From an uncultured Prevotellaceae bacterium (lineage in GTDB: Bacteria; Bacteroidota; Bacteroidia; Bacteroidales; Bacteroidaceae), in contig CACXYH010000029.1 in assembly GCA_902771785.1 (NCBI GenBank), positions 1-43,262 on the forward strand: a stretch of DNA of 43,262 bases. The letters run 5' to 3'. Both the position numbers and the translations under genes were made by a program. Position 1 is the stretch's first letter, and the number at the start of each line of letters is the position of its first letter. A model generated the notes under the pieces. It ran no database searches and was not told where the DNA came from. It worked only from the letters and a program-made list of their open reading frames with translations. Below, piece by piece: positions 40,436 through 43,262 of this stretch.

Positions 40436-40891
40436 GTTCAGCGAAAAACGATTTGACTTTACTTGGTAATCAGAAGTCATAAATGATGACCTGCAGCCAC
40501 TACTGGATGCGACCACTTTCTTTATCGACCATTTCTTTGTATAAACCGCATTTTCGTCCTTTACTAGTTGCTTTTCAGCCAAAACTACATCACTTTAGCA
40601 TATTTTTTTATCAAAAGTGATGGCTGTTTGAAGAATTTTGTGTAATTTTGCTGCCGACTAAGCCAGTCCAAGCTGTCGGAGACCAGCCGCTCGAGTTTTA
40701 CTCGCTTGCTACCGAAAGGGACACAAGAATGGCTGATGATTGTGAGGGCAGGGCGGGTCAAAACGAACATCGATGGAATCCAGAGGTTGAGAACACCGTT
40801 TGTAAGGACAGCCGAAGGGAAAGGACGTTTTCTGAACGTTACCTAACTGTGCAAGTCAAACTTCGCAACTTTGAATCCAAGTACAGCGGTA

Positions 40892-41137
40892 ATGCAACGA
40901 AGCGTTCGCGTGGGTGTATTATATCCCGGCTTTTTCGTTGCTATCATTGTATCATGGTGGTTAGCGTCTGTGCCGAATTATATAATTTCACTCGGCGTGG
41001 GCTGGCTTGCGTTGCTTATCCTTACTTGGGGGCAATGCGAAGGCCTGACTGCAGGGATAGGCGCGGAGGAATTAACTCCCACGTCTTTTTTATTTCCAGA
41101 CCTAAACAATATTATTAACGCTGAATTGGGGAGTTAA
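40892..41137 (+). CDS. Small hydrophobic protein, two membrane segments
   Basis: An 81-residue protein from the ATG at 40892. Two hydrophobic segments (VLYPGFFVAIIVSWWLASV and IISLGVGWLALLILTW) are followed by a polar C-terminus with GIGAEELTPTSFLFPDLNN. It ends 24 bases before the TRL-like lipoprotein gene and probably shares its transcript. A longer frame overlapping it in another phase is Arg/Cys-rich and not protein-like, so this one is preferred. I do not recognise a family. It may help anchor or partner the lipoprotein; this is only inferred from adjacency. Confidence 0.5.
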   Translation: MQRSVRVGVLYPGFFVAIIVSWWLASVPNYIISLGVGWLALLILTWGQCEGLTAGIGAEELTPTSFLFPDLNNIINAELGS

Positions 41138-41161
41138 GAGGCAAAAAAAACAAAAGTTGTC

Positions 41162-41461
41162 ATGAAAAAAATCATGTCATTTGCTGTAGTAGCTTTCTTC
41201 GGAGTTACATTGTTTTCTAGCTGTCTTGGTGCTGTTTATGTTGATGCAACAGGTCCTGTGGCCGCAACAGCCAATCCTGTGGGAAAGAAAGTGGGTACTT
41301 CCAGTTCCACCAACGTCCTGGGTATTGTCTATACCGGTGATGGCGGCATCAACAAAGCAGCCAAAGATGGTGGTATCAAGAAAATCAGTCATGTAGACCA
41401 GGAGCAGACTTCGATTCTAGGCCTGTTTACGACCTATAAGACCATCGTGTACGGAGAGTAA
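41162..41461 (+). CDS. TRL-like family lipoprotein
   Basis: A 99-residue lipoprotein. The signal peptide ends with FSSC, giving lipidated Cys21. The mature part shows the TRL pattern: an N-terminal GAVYVDATGPVAATAN, GKKVGTSSSTNVLGIVYTGD, GGINKAAKDGGIKKISHVD, and a final strand with ILGLFTTYKTIVYGE. TRL-like proteins are small, widespread envelope proteins first noted at a tRNA-associated locus in Leptospira; their function is unknown. It is followed by several other small exported proteins on the same strand. Confidence 0.82.
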   Translation: MKKIMSFAVVAFFGVTLFSSCLGAVYVDATGPVAATANPVGKKVGTSSSTNVLGIVYTGDGGINKAAKDGGIKKISHVDQEQTSILGLFTTYKTIVYGE

Positions 41462-41495
41462 CAGTAATCAGCAGATGGGGGCGTACAAGAGCGAC

Positions 41496-41503
41496 TACTT
41501 TTG
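41496..41503 (+). promoter_or_regulatory. -7 element before the 41.5-kb gene
   Basis: TACTTTTG lies 28 bases before the ATG at 41532. It sits in the loop of an imperfect hairpin whose arms are GGGGGCGTA (41477-41485) and TACGTCCCC. No TTG at -33. Confidence 0.45.
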
Positions 41504-41531
41504 ATACGTCCCCGTTACTAAGCCCAAATCT

Positions 41532-42056
41532 ATGAGGAAGAGAATTCTATTTCTCCTTGTACTCTTTGCTTCGCTATTGGAAAGTTTTGCGGGGGCTGTT
41601 ACAAAAAAGTACGTAACGTTTCTCACAGAGAATGGTATGCTGTATTTTGTAAGACCTATGCACATGCCTAAATGTGATGGGAATGAGACAAAATATGGAA
41701 TGACATTCGACATCACCTACTTAGTGGGAGATGAAGACTCCGTTTCATTTACGACAACTATAGTTACTGCAAAGCCCATCAAACTTGACTCTGTAAATAT
41801 AAGAAGTGAACAACTGAATGTGCAGAAAGCTACAGATCTTATCTATTGCGAACCATACAAAAGTTGTTATGTAAACAGAATACGCTTCTATCTAAAATGG
41901 GAAGAATGGAAGAAACTCTACCAAGAGCGGCAGCCCTACATGATTGACTTTGGAACACAACTTCGCTATGCTTTCAAGTCCAGACAATGGAAGAAAAAAT
42001 GTGAAATCATGAATGGTATAATCGGAACAATTGAAATAAACAAAAGACAGAAATGA
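41532..42056 (+). CDS. Exported protein of unknown family
   Basis: A 174-residue protein with a signal peptide (RILFLLVLFASLLESFAGA). The mature part is a mixed alpha/beta domain with no motif I recognise. It contains YVTFLTENGMLYFVRPMHMP, a central FTTTIVTAKPIKLDSVN strand region, two cysteines (LIYCEPYKSCYVN) close enough for a disulfide, and a basic C-terminus. Base composition is clearly richer in A+T than the housekeeping genes upstream. Its stop overlaps the next start (ATGA), so it is coupled to the following exported protein and the pair probably acts together. Confidence 0.6.
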   Translation: MRKRILFLLVLFASLLESFAGAVTKKYVTFLTENGMLYFVRPMHMPKCDGNETKYGMTFDITYLVGDEDSVSFTTTIVTAKPIKLDSVNIRSEQLNVQKATDLIYCEPYKSCYVNRIRFYLKWEEWKKLYQERQPYMIDFGTQLRYAFKSRQWKKKCEIMNGIIGTIEINKRQK

Positions 42057-42787
42057 AGAAAACCCTTTTAACGTTATTATTTTGTACTGCCAGCGCAGGA
42101 CTTATGGCTCAAGACATGGCAAACACTCTCATAGAAAACGCTATCCGCAAGGCATTCGTGCTTTTGAGACAGGACTATCAGATACTGAACGAAGACGATG
42201 AGCCTATCGGCAACAAGCCCACATTGGGATGTTATGGGAGAGTTTATACTTGTGGCGTACGAGTGGACGAAGACAAACTGCTTGTTGTTAAAGAATTTGT
42301 AACTCCATGGAGCGGTGAATCTATTGTAAAAAGCGAAAAGCGTCATCCGGAAGTGTCGTATAGCGGACTTTTGGAGTTGAACACCATCGATTTTGAACAA
42401 ATAGATGTTGATGTAGAAAGTGCTGAAGAACAAGTGTCGGGGCATCTTTACATCATAGATGGGTCAGAGACGCCAGGATTCATGATAGATGAGAGTGCTG
42501 GCAAAAAGAAGGGCTATGCCGTTTGGCTAAAAGCCGGGAGTAGCATCAGCATTGAGAAAGTTCCTTCTGGGCTAACTCTTGAGATAAAACCGCTTAACAT
42601 AACAACAAAAGAAAACAACGCAGTCTACGAACTTCTTGAACAGCCAAATGGCAATGTTGTAGGTGGGGCCTTCATCGTTCCAAGTATAGATGGCATCGGC
42701 AAAATTGAATTGCGCGTTAACGGCATGTTTGAGAAACGTGGCGGCGTATGGAAATTCATTTCGCTGGGTAAAGACGAGAACGATTAA
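42053..42787 (+). CDS. Exported protein of unknown family
   Basis: A 244-residue protein with signal peptide (LLTLLFCTASAGLMAQ). An N-terminal helix (NTLIENAIRKAFVLLRQDY) is followed by a long beta-rich part including GRVYTCGVRVDEDKLLVVKE, SGHLYIIDGSETPGFMIDE and AGSSISIEKVPSGLTLEIKP, ending GKIELRVNGMFEKRGGVWKF. No catalytic motif is evident. It overlaps the preceding exported protein by four bases and precedes the Bor-like lipoprotein by 28 bases. Codon use is A+T-rich. It may be periplasmic or surface; nothing supports a specific role. Confidence 0.6.
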   Translation: MKKTLLTLLFCTASAGLMAQDMANTLIENAIRKAFVLLRQDYQILNEDDEPIGNKPTLGCYGRVYTCGVRVDEDKLLVVKEFVTPWSGESIVKSEKRHPEVSYSGLLELNTIDFEQIDVDVESAEEQVSGHLYIIDGSETPGFMIDESAGKKKGYAVWLKAGSSISIEKVPSGLTLEIKPLNITTKENNAVYELLEQPNGNVVGGAFIVPSIDGIGKIELRVNGMFEKRGGVWKFISLGKDEND

Positions 42788-42815
42788 AAACTATTTATTA
42801 ATATAACATTTGTAT

Positions 42816-43166
42816 ATGAAAAAGATCTTAACTTTTGCAGTATGTGTATGCGCAGCCATGATGCTGCAATCCTGCTATTCATCATCAGTGTATGTTGGAA
42901 AACTGCATCCACAGGAAGACGTCACGTGTGTAGGAACCTCGCATAATGCCCACTTCTTTGGCGGCTTAATCGGTTCAAAGAAAATTCGGGCAAAGAAATA
43001 TGTAGACAATCTCCAGGACTATAAAGTCAAAACGTACCATTCATTTGGAGACGAGATTGTAGGCGGTATTACTTTGGGTATCTACACTCCGACAACAACC
43101 AAGTTCTATGTGAACGACGAAGGCCTGAAGAAGCTCAAGAAACGCCGCAACAATTATGATGATTAA
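42816..43166 (+). CDS. Bor/Iss-like lipoprotein
   Basis: About 116 residues from the ATG at 42816, which begins a lipoprotein signal peptide ending LQSC (Cys20); an in-frame TTG six bases earlier is less likely. The C-terminal half resembles lambda Bor and E. coli Iss: HNAHFFGGLIGSKKIRAKK corresponds to their HHFFVSGIGQ region, and IVGGITLGIYTPTTTKFY to GFITLGIYTPLEARVY. Bor and Iss are phage- and plasmid-borne outer-membrane lipoproteins that help resist serum complement. A role in host interaction is only inferred by likeness. It is the last gene of an A+T-rich group of small exported proteins. Confidence 0.72.
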   Translation: MKKILTFAVCVCAAMMLQSCYSSSVYVGKLHPQEDVTCVGTSHNAHFFGGLIGSKKIRAKKYVDNLQDYKVKTYHSFGDEIVGGITLGIYTPTTTKFYVNDEGLKKLKKRRNNYDD

Positions 43167-43262
43167 ATCCTAAAATCCGCAGATATTTTTTCGAGTGTCT
43201 GATTTAGCCCTTGCTTGTGACGATTCTGTCTGACTCTGGGCTTAGAAACGCTTGACATTACT
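43167..43262. other. Window end, no feature seen
   Basis: Ninety-six bases after the Bor-like gene show no start codon with coding sense, no promoter match and no strong hairpin. Confidence 0.5.

Larger units (their letters stand above)
40345..40891. other. Gene-poor 547-base stretch
   Basis: No convincing protein gene. It holds the promoter of the small secreted protein (minus strand), a strong minus-strand terminator (40391-40435), about 150 bases of minus-strand sequence open in one frame but without an ATG near its beginning, a promoter-like TAATTTTG at 40643-40650 (plus), and about 230 bases with small inverted repeats such as CGAG-TTTTA-CTCG and ACGTT-TTCTG-AACGT. One or two non-coding transcripts are possible. 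Confidence 0.5.

Noticed and set aside
40367-40582. 71-codon minus-strand open frame
   Set aside because: It has no ATG near its beginning, begins only at a TTG, and ends by running through a terminator hairpin and a promoter.
40648-41118. 156-codon plus-strand open frame
   Set aside because: The product is Arg/Cys-rich with no domain or signal sequence, and it overlaps a better hydrophobic frame at 40892-41137 in another phase.
1-43262. tRNA, rRNA, insertion sequences and prophage genes
   Set aside because: No tRNA-like T-loop context, transposase, integrase or phage structural protein was found by reading; a covariance scan could still find a divergent RNA.

Overview
The window looks like a chromosomal segment of a Bacteroidales bacterium, most likely of the Prevotellaceae. 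The reasons are: promoters of the Bacteroidetes type (TTG, about 20 bases, then TAnnTTTG) in front of many genes; a LysS with the long C-terminal tail seen in this phylum; DUF4468, TRL-like and Cthe_2159-type carbohydrate-binding secreted proteins; a LytTR two-component pair; and a menaquinone operon. Most of the window is dense, GC-rich housekeeping DNA. The last 2.9 kb is visibly richer in A+T and looks accessory.

Layout: 0.1-4.0 kb (minus) holds lysS-gpsA-Rid-like protein. 4.1-10.3 kb (plus) holds an EamA transporter, a DUF4468 protein, an M3 peptidase overlapping a dCMP-type deaminase, and an S41 protease. 10.3-11.65 kb (minus) holds recF and a DciA-like gene. 11.8-13.8 kb (plus) holds a membrane TPR protein, ribH and exonuclease III. 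13.9-19.5 kb (plus) is a secreted sugar block: SGNH hydrolase, GH35 and GH2. 19.5-19.97 kb is a gene-free stretch with two arrays of 22-bp repeats. 19.97-21.4 kb is a PreA-like dihydropyrimidine dehydrogenase with an extra N-terminal cysteine cluster. 21.5-28.4 kb (minus) holds aldA, a dsbD-cysteine desulfidase pair, and a LytTR response regulator with its histidine kinase, preceded by another 22-bp array. 28.6-30.3 kb (minus) holds two secreted proteins.

30.4-35.4 kb (plus) is one apparent operon: two tandem ROK proteins, a hotdog thioesterase, menF and menD. Convergent to it is a nucleoside kinase with a ThrRS-like N-terminus (35.4-37.1 kb, minus). menB (37.2-38.0 kb, plus) diverges from the kinase. 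38.0-40.3 kb (minus) is a coupled pair of secreted proteins. 40.4-43.2 kb holds a gene-poor stretch and then five small exported or membrane proteins, including a TRL-like and a Bor-like lipoprotein.

The most unusual signal is a set of tandem arrays that share an exact 22-bp period but not a sequence. Family A (inverted arms AATCG/CGATT around a 3-base variable centre) occurs at 19.56 kb and 28.46 kb. Family B (CTGCCGG core) lies at 19.70 kb. Family C (arms CGTTTTG/CAAAACG, again around a 3-base variable centre) lies inside the menF reading frame at 32.99 kb and is translated in all three frames in turn. I do not recognise this element class. Second in interest are the tandem ROK paralogues, one of which has lost the catalytic Asp, and the PreA with a DPD-like N-terminal iron-sulfur motif but no FAD/NADPH partner nearby.
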